Assembly: GCA_031213475.1 (NCBI GenBank)
Contig: JARUPZ010000037.1
Span: 3,726,305-3,790,304, forward strand
DNA: 64,000 bases
Reading direction: 5' to 3'
Source of the DNA: Nereocystis luetkeana
Lineage: Eukaryota > Sar > Phaeophyceae > Laminariales > Laminariaceae
Part shown: piece by piece, positions 1 through 11,639 of the stretch
How positions within the stretch are numbered: position 1 is the stretch's first letter
How the letters are laid out: the number at the start of each line of letters is the position of its first letter
Translations under genes and position numbers: made by a program
Notes under the pieces: generated by a model
Told to the model about the DNA's origin: nothing
The model's input: only the letters and a program-made list of their open reading frames with translations
Database searches by the model: none

Positions 1-504
1 ACATCTCTCCTATCGAGTACACCCCCTCGTTGACATAGCTTTAAATCTTCTAGACCGTCCTCGCGGAACCGCCTGCTCGGTACAAAATTATCTTCCCGTA
101 CCGAACCTGAGACCAGCTCGACGCGGGATGGTGCAGACGAAATGCCGTGTAACCATGGTGCTGTCGTATAAACTGTTGTGACCATAGAAAACAACAGAGA
201 GTGCATATCACGACACCCCAAACAACTAACTGAAGCACCTCGCACACCCCAAAGAAGAAAATCTGAAACCAGCGTGTACGCATGTATGCATGTATACACA
301 TACTTAAAGTTCCTCTTTTCCTAAACTTACTTGATCATAAGAACCTGCCTCACGCTCAGCGAGTCTCCCACGATTTTTAGTCGCTTCTACGATCTTTGCT
401 TTCTTCGCGTTCTTTGCTTTCTTTGCGTGCTTGCTTGTCGTGCCACACTTTTTCCCCCGGAACAATAGAAAAAAAACCCCGGAAAAAGAAAAAGTCGATT
501 TTGT
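1..504. other. No gene seen; left edge of window
   Basis: I find no supported gene here. The first 30 bases (around ATCGAGTACACCCCC) resemble the edge of the dispersed CATGCATGG repeat described at 31.6 kb. The stretch from about 360 to 600 is T-rich with short TTCTTTGC repeats and leads into the 1.1-kb dispersed repeat. Open frames on both strands are short and compositionally biased. Confidence 0.5.
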
Positions 505-1500
505 TTTTTCAGCGGTTTGGGAGGCTCTCTTTCGCTTTTTTTCGGCTGGTTGAAATTTCTTTCGCACTTTCAGTTATTTTTTTCTTTTTTCTTCTTCCGT
601 TTCGTGTGCGTGTGTGTAGTCGGAGCACTGCGACGCGGGCGAGCCCGGCGCCGTCGCGGGTGTCGGCGGATGCTGGCGGGTAGAGGGGGGGTTGCAAGGA
701 ATTCGGTCGCGGTTTTCGTGGCTAGGCGTCGTGTGTGCCTCGAGACACAAGGGAAGCATGAATGGGCTCTCTTTTGCCTCCATCTGAAAAATTAGACTGA
801 GTATGTACGAGTCCATAAGGGTCGTTCGGGATTGCAAGCTAACATTCAAGCGGTGCTTATTATTGCGACCACGCTGAACTATACACATAGACGAACGCCC
901 GTCTGACCATCAAAATCGTCGAGCTGGCGCACGAGGGTCACGGTGAGCACCGGGCTTCACGCGGGGCGAGCAACGGGGATCACTGTGACAGATAGGGAGG
1001 AAAGCTATACCCGGACCGAATCGGTGGCGAGGTGGTCGAAAGAGGGGCGGGCGGCGTACGAGGCTGAGAGAGAAGCTCTGCTGTTCATTTTTTTTTTGTT
1101 CTTTGACTGGTGCAAGGTGTTCCAGGGGCAGACAACTATTACATGAGAGGGGACGGGGAGTTTTTTCTCTTTCCAATTTTTTCGGTTTCATTTTCATTGT
1201 TTTTGCGGTGCTGCTGCTGTGCCATACTGTGCTTTCTCGCACGAGCATACATACCAGGTACATATCATACAGCATATCGAAAGAACAAAATCAGTACCCT
1301 ACCTGGGGTATGTACGTACGTAGTACGTACGTAGACTCTTGGCATTATCAAGTCGCCAATTTGCAACTACAACAATAATCATAAAAATATATGTTCAATC
1401 ATCGACCTTCTGTCCGCTTCGCGATATTCGATGTACTTTTTCTTCCAGAGCGAGCGTAGCGGGCGGCGTAGGCCGCCCGCGGAGCGAAGCGCCTTGTAAA
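505..1500 (+). repeat. 1.1-kb dispersed repeat, copy A
   Basis: This stretch matches 56555-57695 (copy C, same strand) and 22055-22805 (copy B, opposite strand) along most of its length. Its 3' part also matches 16850-17200 (copy D, opposite strand). Shared landmarks are a CGCGGGCGAGCCCGGCGCCGTC block, a block around CTCGAGACAC, the GGTGAGCACCGGGCTTCACG block near 940, and a 3' hairpin formed by GGGCGGCGTAGGCCGCCC followed by GGAGCGAAGCGCCTTGTA. No reverse transcriptase or transposase is visible. It could be a solo LTR or a non-autonomous element. I could not find convincing target-site duplications, so the class is open. Confidence 0.75.
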
Positions 1501-1668
1501 TACGTAATTTTACGTACGACTTACGAGTACAGAGTTTATACGTTAATACAGAGGAATTTCAACCGAGGGAGGGCAGACGCATACGGAGAGAAAAAAAAAG
1601 TACGTATGGCTTCTCCGATTGGTTCAAAGTTGGCCAAAATCAATTGAAAGCTAAACAGAGTAGAAAAA

Positions 1669-1800
1669 ATCAGGTATAGCTTGGCCTTTTCGAGCCAACA
1701 CCCGTTGCCCAGGCCAAAACAGGGCTCCTAGGGTGTGTTTTGTACTTGTTTTTAGCATGTGAATAATTTTGGCCGAAAAATGGCCAGGTATACCTGATTT
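1669..1800. repeat. Short inverted-repeat segment with TACCTGATTTTGGC ends
   Basis: The segment begins with ATCAGGTATAGC and ends with GGTATACCTGATTTTGGC, so its ends are inverted copies of ATCAGGTATA. The interior repeats GGCC-rich words (CTTGGCC, CAGGCC, TTTTGGCC, ATGGCC). The end word TACCTGATTTTGGCC recurs twice near 63580-63626, which suggests a small dispersed inverted-repeat family. Confidence 0.45.
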
Positions 1801-2342
1801 TGGCTAAAACCCTTTTTCGTATGATGCACTACTTATTCTGCCGTCTGCTGCTGCTATTATGTGGCAACAATTTGTGGCTGGCTTACTGAATCAGTGTTTT
1901 CTTTCTCTTTTCACTCTGCCACGCCCTTTTTAATGCATTCATTGGCAGTACTCCAGTACTTGGCCTGTACACATCCTCGATTTGCCTACATCCTTGGGAA
2001 CTAAGGGCGTATGCGGAGCCGCAGGCGGGCGTCAGCCCGCCGCGGCGAATTGTCCCTGTAGGTATATGGTAGGATGTTAATCCGTAGACATACCACGCCA
2101 TTTTTGGCGATATGTATTATTTCTTCTGGAAGAACTTCAGCTGACAGGCAGTTTTACCGACAGTACCATTATTTTTTTCTCCATGAATTTGTTTTCGTAG
2201 AAACTCATAGTCGCACTGTTAAACACGTAACGCGTCTGTCTCATGAGTGGTCAACAACAGAAGAAGAACTGCGAAACAAAATTTCAGTGAATACTTCGTG
2301 GAAACAACTTCTTAGTCATTATAGGTAATGGTACTGCTTAGC

Positions 2343-2600
2343 ATGAAGCTGAAAGCCCGGTAATTACCTGGGTTCAGGCACTGGGATCGTATTTATTATT
2401 TGTAGTACTTGTGAGCGTATCTTAGATGGAAAACTAGGGGGTTTTTTCCAGCGGCACGAGCTTGTCTCCCAGTCTCCGCGTGCACGAAAAGAATAAAGAT
2501 GCTCTGTTTCTATCTCTAAGCAAACAACACATGTGAGTGCCAACGAGTACCGACTTAATAGGCAAACCTGTCCAGGGACACAAAGTGTCCTTACCTTGAT
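2343..2600 (+). repeat. Dispersed repeat (CCCGGTAATTACCTGGGTTC type), copy 1
   Basis: This block matches 11251-11450 and, in its first half, 45655-45830. Shared words are GCCCGGTAATTACCTGGGTTCA, a TTTGTAGTACTT block, a CTCTAAGCAAACAACACA block, GAGTACCGRCTYAATAG and CTGTCCAGGGAYACAAARTGTCC. No coding capacity is visible. It is non-autonomous mobile DNA or an LTR fragment. Confidence 0.6.
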
Positions 2601-2836
2601 CTTAACACCTTGCTACGGTAGACAGGCCGATCATATTAGTCTGCCTTTATGTCTGCCCCGTACGAGGAAGACGCGTGGCGCTACTTAAAAAAAAAACTGC
2701 ACAAAAAACAGCTTTTCCACCACCCTCCCGTGCAAAGAAGACATGCGGTGCTATCGGAACGAAACAATCTTGCCATTAAGTTGGCGCGACCCCGGGCGAT
2801 AGAATTTTTCCTTTCTGGCGATCCAGATAGATGATG

Positions 2837-2934
2837 TTGACCCATTTAGAACTGCAGTCCCGTTTTGGGGACAATCCACTCAAATTCCAAGTAGTTTGTC
2901 CCCAAAACGGGGCTGTGGTCCTAAAAGGGTTAAT
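2837..2934 (+). mobile_element. piggyBac-like MITE (TTAA site), copy 1
   Basis: The element has inverted arms of about 35 bp, roughly CCCWTTTAGAACYGCAGTCC on the left and its complement on the right, around a short AT-rich middle. The flanks are TTGA on the left and TTAA on the right. Other copies have TTAA on both sides, which together with the CCC start is typical of the piggyBac superfamily. It has no coding capacity. Confidence 0.7.
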
Positions 2935-5431
2935 CAATCCCAAAAACGAAAATTCCCGTTCAGTTCCAAGCAACGATGATGTCCAGCGACCCCAGCGGCC
3001 ATAAATGATGAAGATGCTATTCAGCGATTATTTCAGAAGCGTTGTTCCAGCAGCCTTATTATAAACGGTATGCAATGATGTCCTGCGACCCCAGAAGGGA
3101 CAATCCGGCGGCCTTAAACGATCGGCGATGACGAGGCGATTCCAGATGCCTCAGCAATCCCAATGGATAGACTGCACTGTGACCCAATGCCGAAACTTGA
3201 ATACTTCTCCGGCGACTCCACTTTGCTCTTGTTGTGGCGACCCAGAAGCCCCGGCAGCCCCAGTGAACTGCTGTCACAATTCCGGCATGTGGTCATTCTG
3301 GAAACTCAAGTGCCAGTTTGCAGTGATCCTGTGAACCGTCATCCCAGCGACCCCACGTGGATACGACGAAGCCTTCGATACTCGCACTCGGATGTTTCCG
3401 AGTTCCGACGATCCCCGGTGCGTAAAATCTACAGATTTATTGGGACGACCAGGTAGGTCACGTTCTACTCGGGGTCAGCACTGCTGTTACACTCGAGTGA
3501 GATGATCACTCTGGCCGACACGAGTAAAAGACGTGTACCCGGTATATTATTCCCTTAAACAGACCTGACTTGGAGGTCCGGACCGGACTGACTACTGTAT
3601 GCCATGTTCCCAGCAGCAAACTGCAGCATCCGTTATACCCCAAGACCCATATCCACCTAGTAAACCCGGGGATATGCCCCGGATGTCCCTTGACCACCAC
3701 TGACCGCTGGGTGACCGGGCTGTCCAAATAGTGACGATGATTACATTTTACTAACTAGAACCCATGCCCCCTTTTGAAGTATAGTTCTGATCGCGAAGAA
3801 GCAGGTCTTGTACCACAAGTCCGCTGAAAGTGGTCGGCGTTCTGATATCACCGAAATTCTTGATACCCCTCTTGACGCAAGTAAGGCTGCCTTTGGTTCT
3901 CGTCGGTGTCTCTCATAGTTCAGTACTACGACTACGTTGCTCCTCTCGTACGTACCGTAGGTGCACGATGCACCTACAATTAATTACAAACTCCTTCGTG
4001 CGAGTTGGATTTTACGCACAACATGTTTCCTCGCTACCAGCAGCAGTGCAGCAGCGGTAGTGTCGAACCAGCCCATCGCGTACACACGAACGGAGTCGAA
4101 CCTGACGTACATGTCGCACCAGACCTTGACGAACTCGAACAGAACAGTCGATGTATTGTGTACTCGGAAGCAGTTGCACCAGACGCGATCAGCCGCGTGG
4201 CCAACCATGTACTCGAAATCAGCTGTACAGATCTTCTGTTGCAGTTCATAGCGCCAGCTTCAGATGTCGTCGATCGTGGCCGCCCTGTAGGAGTACAGTA
4301 GTTACTTTGTTTTCCGTACCTGTAGCAGGCCATATCTGTAGCAGTATTATTATTAACAATAGCAGTGGTTAAATCGACACGCGACACGTGCTCTAAACGT
4401 GGAAGTACGGTGTGCTTAAGCTACCTGGTATATTTTTACCTATACGCCGGAGGATAAAAAATATGTATTAACAGTGGTAGTTGCAGCTCGCAGCAACAGC
4501 AACCCCAGATGGGTAGATGGGTGGCGAATATGGCAGCTCCGTCCAGACCCTCACGGCAGAAGCAGAAGCTCAGGGTTCTCAGGCGTAGTCTCTCTCGACG
4601 TACTCCGTGACCCGCAGCGTTGAAGGCTTGCGTGAATCGAGGCTCATAACCTATTGGCGAGATACTCGCGTGTGGGTTGTTATAGACCTCCTGAGTTACG
4701 CCAAACAATCTACAAAAGAGGCAAACACCCCAGTCGATCTCACCAGACTGGTAGAATCAGCTCCAACTCCGCAGAGCTGGTGAAATAAATGGCGCTTCAA
4801 GACCAAGTGTATTGACTATGGTGGGTCTCGAAGAGAAGCAATTACATATCTCTCGAAGAGTCCCTCACCAACAGAAGAGGATAGAGAGAGAGTGCGCTAT
4901 ACGTACGATCGATCACTGCTAGCAAAAACAAAGAAGAGAAGAGGCATTGGAAATGCGGCACGTCCCTAAAAATTTATCTGAAAACCTCGGGTAAACTCGA
5001 ACCGGATTTTTGAGCTTCCACCGCACATAAAACCGTAGTATCTTATCCCACGATCTGAACACACGGCTACCTGCGCAGCAACTCCATGTCGAGTACGAGT
5101 ACGCCGCTGCGCTCTACGTACGAGTTATATCACACGTGGTATGCCATATGGCTACTTTATGTCCCCGGCAGGCACCGACAGGCTACTGACTACTGTTGTA
5201 TAGCAACGGATCTATTTTCAGTACAACGGTCGTCGTGGAATCCATCCTTCTCTTATCAACGCGTCCCACGCACAGCAAAACGTTTGCGTTAGAGTAAGTC
5301 AAGATCGTCAACCGTGTGGTGATGTGTGATGCCATGTCGAGCGATTCATCTTAGAGCGTGTGGCTGATCGTGTCGCCCGCTGTCCCTTTGGTGCTTGATG
5401 CTTCGTGCTTTGCGCTGATGCGCGGGAAAAG
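2935..5431. other. No confident gene; non-coding or unrecognised
   Basis: I see only short overlapping open frames on both strands. From 2960 to 3420 words such as GCGACCCCAG recur about every 60-90 bases (2988, 3087, 3237, 3348), which looks like a decayed tandem array. A minus-strand frame at 4436-4708 is open for 90 codons but matches nothing I recognise. A TACCTGGTA motif lies at 4422-4430. A GTAAGT donor-like site at 5294 could end an upstream exon of the next gene, but I could not find a matching N-terminal coding exon. Confidence 0.4.
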
Positions 5432-7287
5432 GTGGAGGGAGAGAAAACATGCGTGAGTCGAAACACCATCGCTCTCGACGGGGCGACGCTCATCATCCAC
5501 AAGCAGACGTTCGCCAACAACTTCACCGAAACGTGAGGAAAACCAGCTTGTTTTTTTTGTTTTATTTTCTACTGTACTATGTCTGGTACGGTAGCTGACA
5601 TGGTCTATGTCTATGGGGTATGCCGGCAATATACATACTCCGTGCATTTTTCTGCTGTCATAGCCCATAGGTTTATGTATCATTGTTCAAGGTTGCGCTC
5701 GTTTTGTGATCTCTACCGATGTTTGAGTTCGCGCGCCCGCCCGCCTGCGCTTGTGTAAATATTTTCTCGGTTTCGTCACATTGATATTTTATTAGAAAGC
5801 ACTGGCTGCAGATGCCGCACACGCACCCACAAAAGATCGCCGACGACAAGCAAAGTGCTCACGCGCAAGTTGCTCTTCGGATATGCTCACGATGTTTCGC
5901 AAGCCCCCCTGTAGAAAGTAGACGAATGCGATAGGGAGAAGTGTAGTACACTACAGTAGATACACGCGAAAAAAATCATCAATAGGAGACAGATGGTGGC
6001 CACAAAGGGTAAACTTGAAGGGGATAAGGCAGGCAAAAAGGTTGATATAATATATGGAAAAAAACGTAATGAGCGCCCAATCTCGGAGGTGTCTCTACTA
6101 GGAGTGCGAACGATCCTCCGTCTCGAAAGGGATGCGCAGTCCATGGGTTAATGACTGAGGCAAGCCACAAATGAGTACGCCCCCCCCCACCCCCCATGCG
6201 CATCCCTCCATTCCCGGGTTTAGGGCCGTGATCAGCTCGACGCCTGAACCAATTTCGCTGGGTCGGGTCGCATGCCGAAGAAGACTGCCACCGTGTGACA
6301 GATCCAGCGGTGCGAGAGTGCGCAGTTTCTACAGCTTGAGCAGAGCGTTTGTCAAGCATTCCCCCAAGAAGGCTCTCGCTACTCGTTTACCAAGAACGCA
6401 CCGTAGTGGCACTCTGTCCGGAGATATAAATATCGTTTGGGTGATACATCTATAGGCAAACGTTTCTCCTACATTTACGGACGCAATCAAATATATGCAC
6501 ACCCCGCAGTACACGCGAACGTGGTATCACGCGAAGCTTGCAAATATAAGTTTTGAGCAGAATCCCGGTCTCACAGCTTTGTCTTGTTTTCCCGATACAT
6601 ACTCGTACAGCAGCACAGCACGTAGTACCGGCTGGTTTTCTCCCGTCAACCCGACGAGCAAACTTGATATTGAATATTATCTCATAAGCGTTGCTTGCTT
6701 GAACCCGGGCAGCTTCAAGCTCGGCGCGGAGAAGAGATCGGAGAGCATCAGCGGCACCAAGCGATCCACGGCATCTCTTGCGATACCGGGGCGCCTGGAC
6801 GGGTTGGTGATCGTGGCGTCCGTGCCGACCGCCAGCTCGGGAGAGGTGCATCTCGTCGAGAGGCGCTGGCTCGAGCCGGGGGGGAAATACCAAACACAGG
6901 TAAGAAGTGGATACAGGGAGAGGGGCCCTGCTACTGTGAACAGCGGTGCTTTCAAGTCCTGGCTCGCGGCCATGATTTTTGCTTTCCTTTTGTCGTTTTT
7001 TATTTTTCTTGTCGGTTGCCTTTTTTTTTTCTCTCTCTTTCGCGGGCCCAAAAACAAATCAAATCCTGGTACACATGATCGTCACCGAAAATTGCAGTCA
7101 ACAGCATCTCATCTACCTTTGGTTGGTTAATACCAGATAGGGACTACCAACGTACCTGCTATTTTTTCTTGCCTCTCACCAGGAACTGATGCTGAGCAAC
7201 CTAACCACCGGGGAGACGTGCACTACATGGCGCTCGTGGGAACGCGTCGTTATGACTCTTGAGGAGCGACAGCAACTCGCGCTCTAG
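5432..7287 (+). CDS. Fatty-acid-binding-protein-like (calycin) gene, three visible exons
   Basis: Three exons join in frame on the plus strand: 5432-5532 (donor GTGAGG), 6713-6899 (acceptor after GGGCAG, donor CAG/GTAAGA) and 7183-7287 (acceptor after CTCACCAG, stop TAG at 7285-7287). The first junction splits a Thr codon as AC plus C and the second is in phase 0, so both close exactly. The joined product is about 130 residues as seen. It reads TIALDGATLII, then FTET joined to FKLGAEKRSESISG, then GEVHLVERRW, then TGETCTTWRSWERV. This order matches the second half of the intracellular lipid-binding (FABP) fold: the DGxxL strand, the FKLGxE motif, and the final C-T-x-x-x-x-x-R-V strand. Such proteins carry fatty acids or other small lipids in the cytosol. 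The first exon with the N-terminal strand and helical lid was not found, and the 5432 start is only the nearest AG acceptor. The family call rests on motif order alone. Confidence 0.6.
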
Positions 7288-7472
7288 GGCAGGCGCGAGC
7301 GGACCGCCATCGAAACGAAGGGCGGGCATTTCGCCCAAAATTGGTTTGACCAAAAATGACAAGTGGGAGGTGACCCCGTACACCATGAGCTTACGAGCAA
7401 GAGACAATCCAGTAGTAGGACTCTGAGGCTCAACTTTTTCGAGAGCGCTCAGAATTTTTGACAAAGCAAACT
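7201..7472 (-). CDS. Hypothetical exon, antisense to the end of the FABP-like gene
   Basis: On the minus strand a frame opens after a CGCAG acceptor-like site at about 7473 and runs about 90 codons to a stop at 7201. The predicted peptide alternates hydrophobic and charged residues (LSKILSALEKVEPQ, then LARKLMVYGV, then LERELLSLLKSHND) and could be helical. It would overlap the last exon of the plus-strand gene tail to tail by about 87 bases. Further upstream on the same strand another open frame (about 7510-7690) is separated by a stop. I recognise no family. It may be a shadow frame. Confidence 0.25.
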
Positions 7473-7794
7473 GCGAGGCTCAGTTTCTTTCGGGGCGCTA
7501 CGTATTAAATTTTGGATTAAGAGTCCATGTCCAGCGGCGAAAATGCGGCAATTGCCGAAGAATAACCAGGGTATGTTTCAAGGCCGGCGTCTCAATTTTG
7601 GATTCAACGTTGTCTAGAGTAGGTTTTCGTCGTAGTTGGCGGGTCCATACCACTGTATAGCCCCTGGTTTTACTTCGCAGCCATTGTCGTTACAGCAACA
7701 GCAGCCGCCGCCGTGCACGTTGTTTTCAGAGTGTATAACTGGTTTATTTTGTCGCCCACTATTTACCGCATTAGGTAGGTTGTTCGGTTAGGGT

Positions 7795-7866
7795 ATGGTG
7801 AAGAGAAAGGGTCCCATTGGTGTAATTAAACTTCCAGGCACACATCACATTATAGCAAAAAAACAG
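7795..7866 (+). CDS. Possible first coding exon (24 codons)
   Basis: An ATG at 7795 opens a frame reading MVKRKGPIGVIKLPG and ending at a strong donor, CAG/GTGAGT, after 7866. The basic start and the good donor suggest a first exon, but I found no downstream acceptor that extends the frame convincingly. It may be a non-coding coincidence. Confidence 0.25.
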
Positions 7867-8274
7867 GTGAGTGTGTCGCGGTTTCGTGCGTTTCGCAGCC
7901 CCGCGCTGTTTTTTTTTGCTGTTTTACCGGTCTGGTCGGGCTGGCGCTTACTGATACAAATGGCGTGTTTTCTTCTCTGGGCCCGTCAGTTCAGAGTAAG
8001 AACCCAGTCTATTCGTATAGCTCTTACTGTTTTGTTGCCGGTGTGTATTTACCTTGAGATGGGGAGTTCTTTCGTGTCTTTAGGCACTTTTTTGTGTACG
8101 TAGTATGGAGTAAATTCTCCCTTGTGCGAGAAAGGTCTTTGCCTTACGAACAGTACAGTAGTACCGTAGTACTCGTACAGTCTTTGAAAATGTAATGTAC
8201 TGCTGCTGTAGGTCTTTCCAAGAGTGTGTTTTGTAGGGTATGTACTATGAGGTACCGGTGCCCGCGTATCAAAC

Positions 8275-8405
8275 CTGGCTATGCTGGTCGTACCCGGGTA
8301 GAGACACCCGAGTACATCCAGAGAATATACCCGGGTACATTCAGACTAGATACCTGGGTACATCCAGAGTGTACAACCGGGTACATCCAGAGAACATACC
8401 CTGCT
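8275..8405 (+). repeat. Imperfect minisatellite of about 27-32 bp
   Basis: Four or five units carry the core CCCGGGTACATCCAGAG with variants: GTACCCGGGTAGAGACACC, CCGAGTACATCCAGAGAATA, CCCGGGTACATTCAGACTAG, CCTGGGTACATCCAGAGTG and CCGGGTACATCCAGAGAACA. Unit spacing drifts between 27 and 32 bases. The array contains no gene feature. Confidence 0.75.
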
Positions 8406-8449
8406 CAACGGACTCTTGCAAAAAAACCTCCCCTTTTTGTTTTAAGTAC

Positions 8450-8582
8450 GTCCTAAGCGACAGATCAGAGGTCTTCAGGGGCCCGTGAAAACGGCGTGAA
8501 GACGGCATATATATGCTGCTACGTAGAAAGTACTCGAAGGTGTCCTCCAGGATTATCGTGAACAGGTAGCGCGAGGGGTCGG
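8450..8582 (-). CDS. Possible minus-strand exon, product unknown
   Basis: A minus-strand frame follows an acceptor-like ACCTCAG at 8583 and reads DPSRYLFTIILEDTFEYFL and later FHGPLKTSDLSLR. The local sequence is richer in GC and less repetitive than its flanks, as coding DNA here tends to be. The surrounding open frame continues past 8450 into the minisatellite, so the true 3' limit is unknown. I recognise no family. Confidence 0.25.
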
Positions 8583-8589
8583 CTGAGGT

Positions 8590-11250
8590 ACGACTACTTT
8601 TTGGCACGGGAATTTTCACATTTTCAAGTGAAGACCCCTCGACCGGAGAGCACCCATGTGTGCCTGGCACGTTTTTTGTTTTTGTTTTTTTGTATCCATT
8701 TTTTGGTTGTTGTAAATCCGGGCCGCGGTTTTCCCCCATGGCGGATGTTTTGAGACAGCAATGTGAGTAGTCGTCATGCTTTCGGAACCTGTGAGGTGAC
8801 CGGTACGTATCGCGGTGCACGCACGGGAGTGGTGTACGTAGTAACTCGCTCAATGCTCAAGTAAGTGCTCTTCTGTTGGGAAGAGGTGATAATATCTTCC
8901 ACAAACTAGTGAAAGTTTGGAAAGTTTGGAAGTTTTGGAAGGGCGCGAACGGGCAGGACGGGTGGGAGGGGATGGGGGATTAAATATCAAAGATCAGCGC
9001 TGTCATAGCAGAGCCACGTAGCGGTATGATGTTCTGCTGAGAAATTTGCACGTAGTAAGCTCTCCTCCTCTGCTTTGATCGGGCTGCATCCATACATACA
9101 TGCCGTACGGAGGAGGTCGGAAATCCCACCGAAAACTCGTACGGTTCAATCAATATATGTGCGCAGTTTGCCTTTTGTTGTTGGCGCGTGAAAAAAATGC
9201 GATACCCTGGAGTATATAGAGCCGTTGGAGATTTCGCGGAAGAAGAGCGTGAAGCGACCTGGATAATAGAGGAGTCGGATTTTTCGCGGAAGAAGAGCGT
9301 GAAACGACCTGTCTCATTACGAGTTGAATTCTCCACCCGAGCAAAATATTAGCATGCAGCAACCCTCGCTCCTTGGTAGAGAAGGGGTGTAGTGCACCGC
9401 TACGTAGCGTGTAAGTATAGTATATTTGTGTGTACCCCTTAAGTTCCGTGTTCTTAACCCGTTGTGCCATTCGTTGGCTTGGTTGGGAAATTTTATGTTC
9501 GCAGCAAGAAGCAGCGCGTACTGTGACTGTACGGTAGTGACGTTTTGCTTGATTTTTTTTTGGATAACTGCCAACATGACCCTACACTAATTCCAGGTGT
9601 TTTCCTCCCCAAAACACGTGGGTACAGTGCCAAAGGGGTAGTTTGAAGAGGGTGCTGCGCATGCCGAAATAAGGGGTGGGTGGGTAATGTTAAGCCAGTC
9701 AGGGGTCGTGCACCGCAGCAGCAGCTCTCTTACAGCTCGTGGGGGGTGGGGCGGCATTGTCCCATTTTGTTTCGGTGAATCAAGAGGTGTACTGTTTTCG
9801 AAGAGCGCTTCGAGATGCAATTCATACTTCTACCGGGTACGAGGCGCAAGCAGCATATAAGCTCTACGAAGCAGGTAGCCAGATAGCTGTCTACATTTGT
9901 GTGGTGAAAAACAAGATTGGGCCGCCCCTGGAAGGGAAGGAGTAAAGCAGCTGAAACACAAGGTGGCAAAAATAATAAAAATAGTATCATACCTCGTGAG
10001 TCAAATCAAGTAAAACTACTGTAGCAAAATAGTATCACCACCGTAAACGAAAATAGTAAAATAATAGTAAAACAAAAAGCTGCCTGGCCACAGCTGGTAG
10101 TTTTTGTCAACAGAGATGATAAGAGTGCCATCATAGGTCGACTGTGGAGGGGCACGTTCATTCTAGCGAGCGGTACGAGTTGTAGGCAAAAGAGAAGAAG
10201 AACGTCGTACCTCTCAGTCGATCACATCTTGGTGTGGAAGTGGTAGCGGTGGTTGTAGCGGTGATGGTGGTGGTGGTGGTGGTGAGGGTGGTGTGGGTGG
10301 CGTTGTGGTTGGGGTAGTGTGGGGGTTGGTGCCGCTATGATCGATGCCCGCGGGTGGTCGCCCATCCATGCATTCTACGCACCCATACACACACCAGACA
10401 GAGCTGGTAACAATCAATGTAATCTTTCCATACGGTTTGGGTTTGTAATCGGGTCTACAGCTATCTGGAGCTTTCCAGGCTATTAGGCTACGAGTGGACA
10501 CGGATAGGCTGTTTAGGTGAAGCTTTTCAAGCTCCCTCGGAGTGGTCTCCGGCGAATGGCTCATTGATGCTTCAAGGGTTGTTTTCTGTGATGATAGTGT
10601 TGTTGTATGTCACCCCACCCAGAACGAACGGTATAATCCTATAACAGCCTATCTGCGCTCACTCGTAGGCTGATAGTCTGGAAAGCTTCAGCTATAGCTA
10701 TTCACCAAGTACGCACAATCACAGTATCGCAAGACACCATGCACGGAGAGCATACATCCCCGTTCCACGGCGGCAGCTGGGGTCTCTTATCAATAGGAAA
10801 CATATCTGTTTGCATTTTTGTTCTATCTCCGACTCCAGGCGCGGCGAGTCTCACGCACGTTTCATTTTCCAAGTAAAATAATCCGAAACGATCGACGCCC
10901 ATTCCACGACGACCATTGATAGCTGACAAGCACTCCCAGCAGTGGCGTGCGCCAACGCTCTCAGCTTCTCGGGTGCCCTAAGGTGCCCTGCACGTTGAGC
11001 TCTTACACCTGATACCTGATGCCCTCGTGAACACCATCGCCCTTTTTTCCTTCTCGTTTTTTTTTGTGTATATCTCAACATCGCACACCCACACAGCGAC
11101 CAGTGAACACCTCGTCACCACGCCCCCCCCAGTATCAGGACTTGGCTTCCTTTTTCATACCTAGTACGAGCTTACATACCGGGTGTATACGCCCCTCTCA
11201 CAGCACAGCACTCTCAGAGCACAGCACAATGTTACGATGCTGCCTTGAAT
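8590..11250. other. No confident gene
   Basis: The stretch holds short open frames on both strands and simple repeats. There is a duplicated block of about 30 bases, TTTCGCGGAAGAAGAGCGTG at 9233 and again at 9273. Between 10240 and 10320 a GGTGGTGGT tract lies on the plus strand. A 116-codon minus-strand frame at 10214-10564 is open only because of that CCA/CCT tract. None of these is a supported gene. Confidence 0.4.
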
Positions 11251-11450
11251 GAGCAGGCTGAAGGCCCGGTAATTAGCTGGGTTCAAGTATTAATTGGGGT
11301 CGCATTTATTTGTAGAACTTAAAGCTGCTCTTTAAACTTCTTCTACTCGTATCTCTAAGCAAACAACACACACACGTGGTGAGTACCATCGAGTACCGGC
11401 TCAATAGCTAAATCTGTCCAGGGATACAAAATGTCCCGACCTTGATTTTT
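11251..11450 (+). repeat. Dispersed repeat (CCCGGTAATTACCTGGGTTC type), copy 2
   Basis: It matches 2343-2600: GAAGGCCCGGTAATTAGCTG, TATCTCTAAGCAAACAACAC, GAGTACCGGCTCAATAG and CTGTCCAGGGATACAAAATG occur in the same order. It is shorter because the middle part is deleted. There is no coding capacity. Confidence 0.6.
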
Positions 11451-11512
11451 ACAACAGCAGCAGCAGCGCAACAACATTGTTATCATCACAACAAAATGTG
11501 TGTACGTGGTAT

Positions 11513-11635
11513 GTATGTATGTATGTATGTATGTATGTATGTATGTATGTATGTATGTATGTATGTATGTATGTATGTATGTATGTATGTATGTATGTAT
11601 GTATGTATGTATGTATGTGTGTATGTATGTATGAA
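11513..11635 (+). repeat. (GTAT)n microsatellite
   Basis: About 30 tandem copies of GTAT run almost without interruption, with one GTGT variant near the 3' end. The frames it opens on both strands (repeats of YVCM or HTYI) are artefacts of the repeat. Confidence 0.97.
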
Positions 11636-11639
11636 ATGA

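Noticed and set aside
6450-7057. Minus-strand frames opposite the FABP-like gene
   Set aside because: The plus-strand exon has strong splice sites and matching phase with both neighbours, so the minus frames are shadows.
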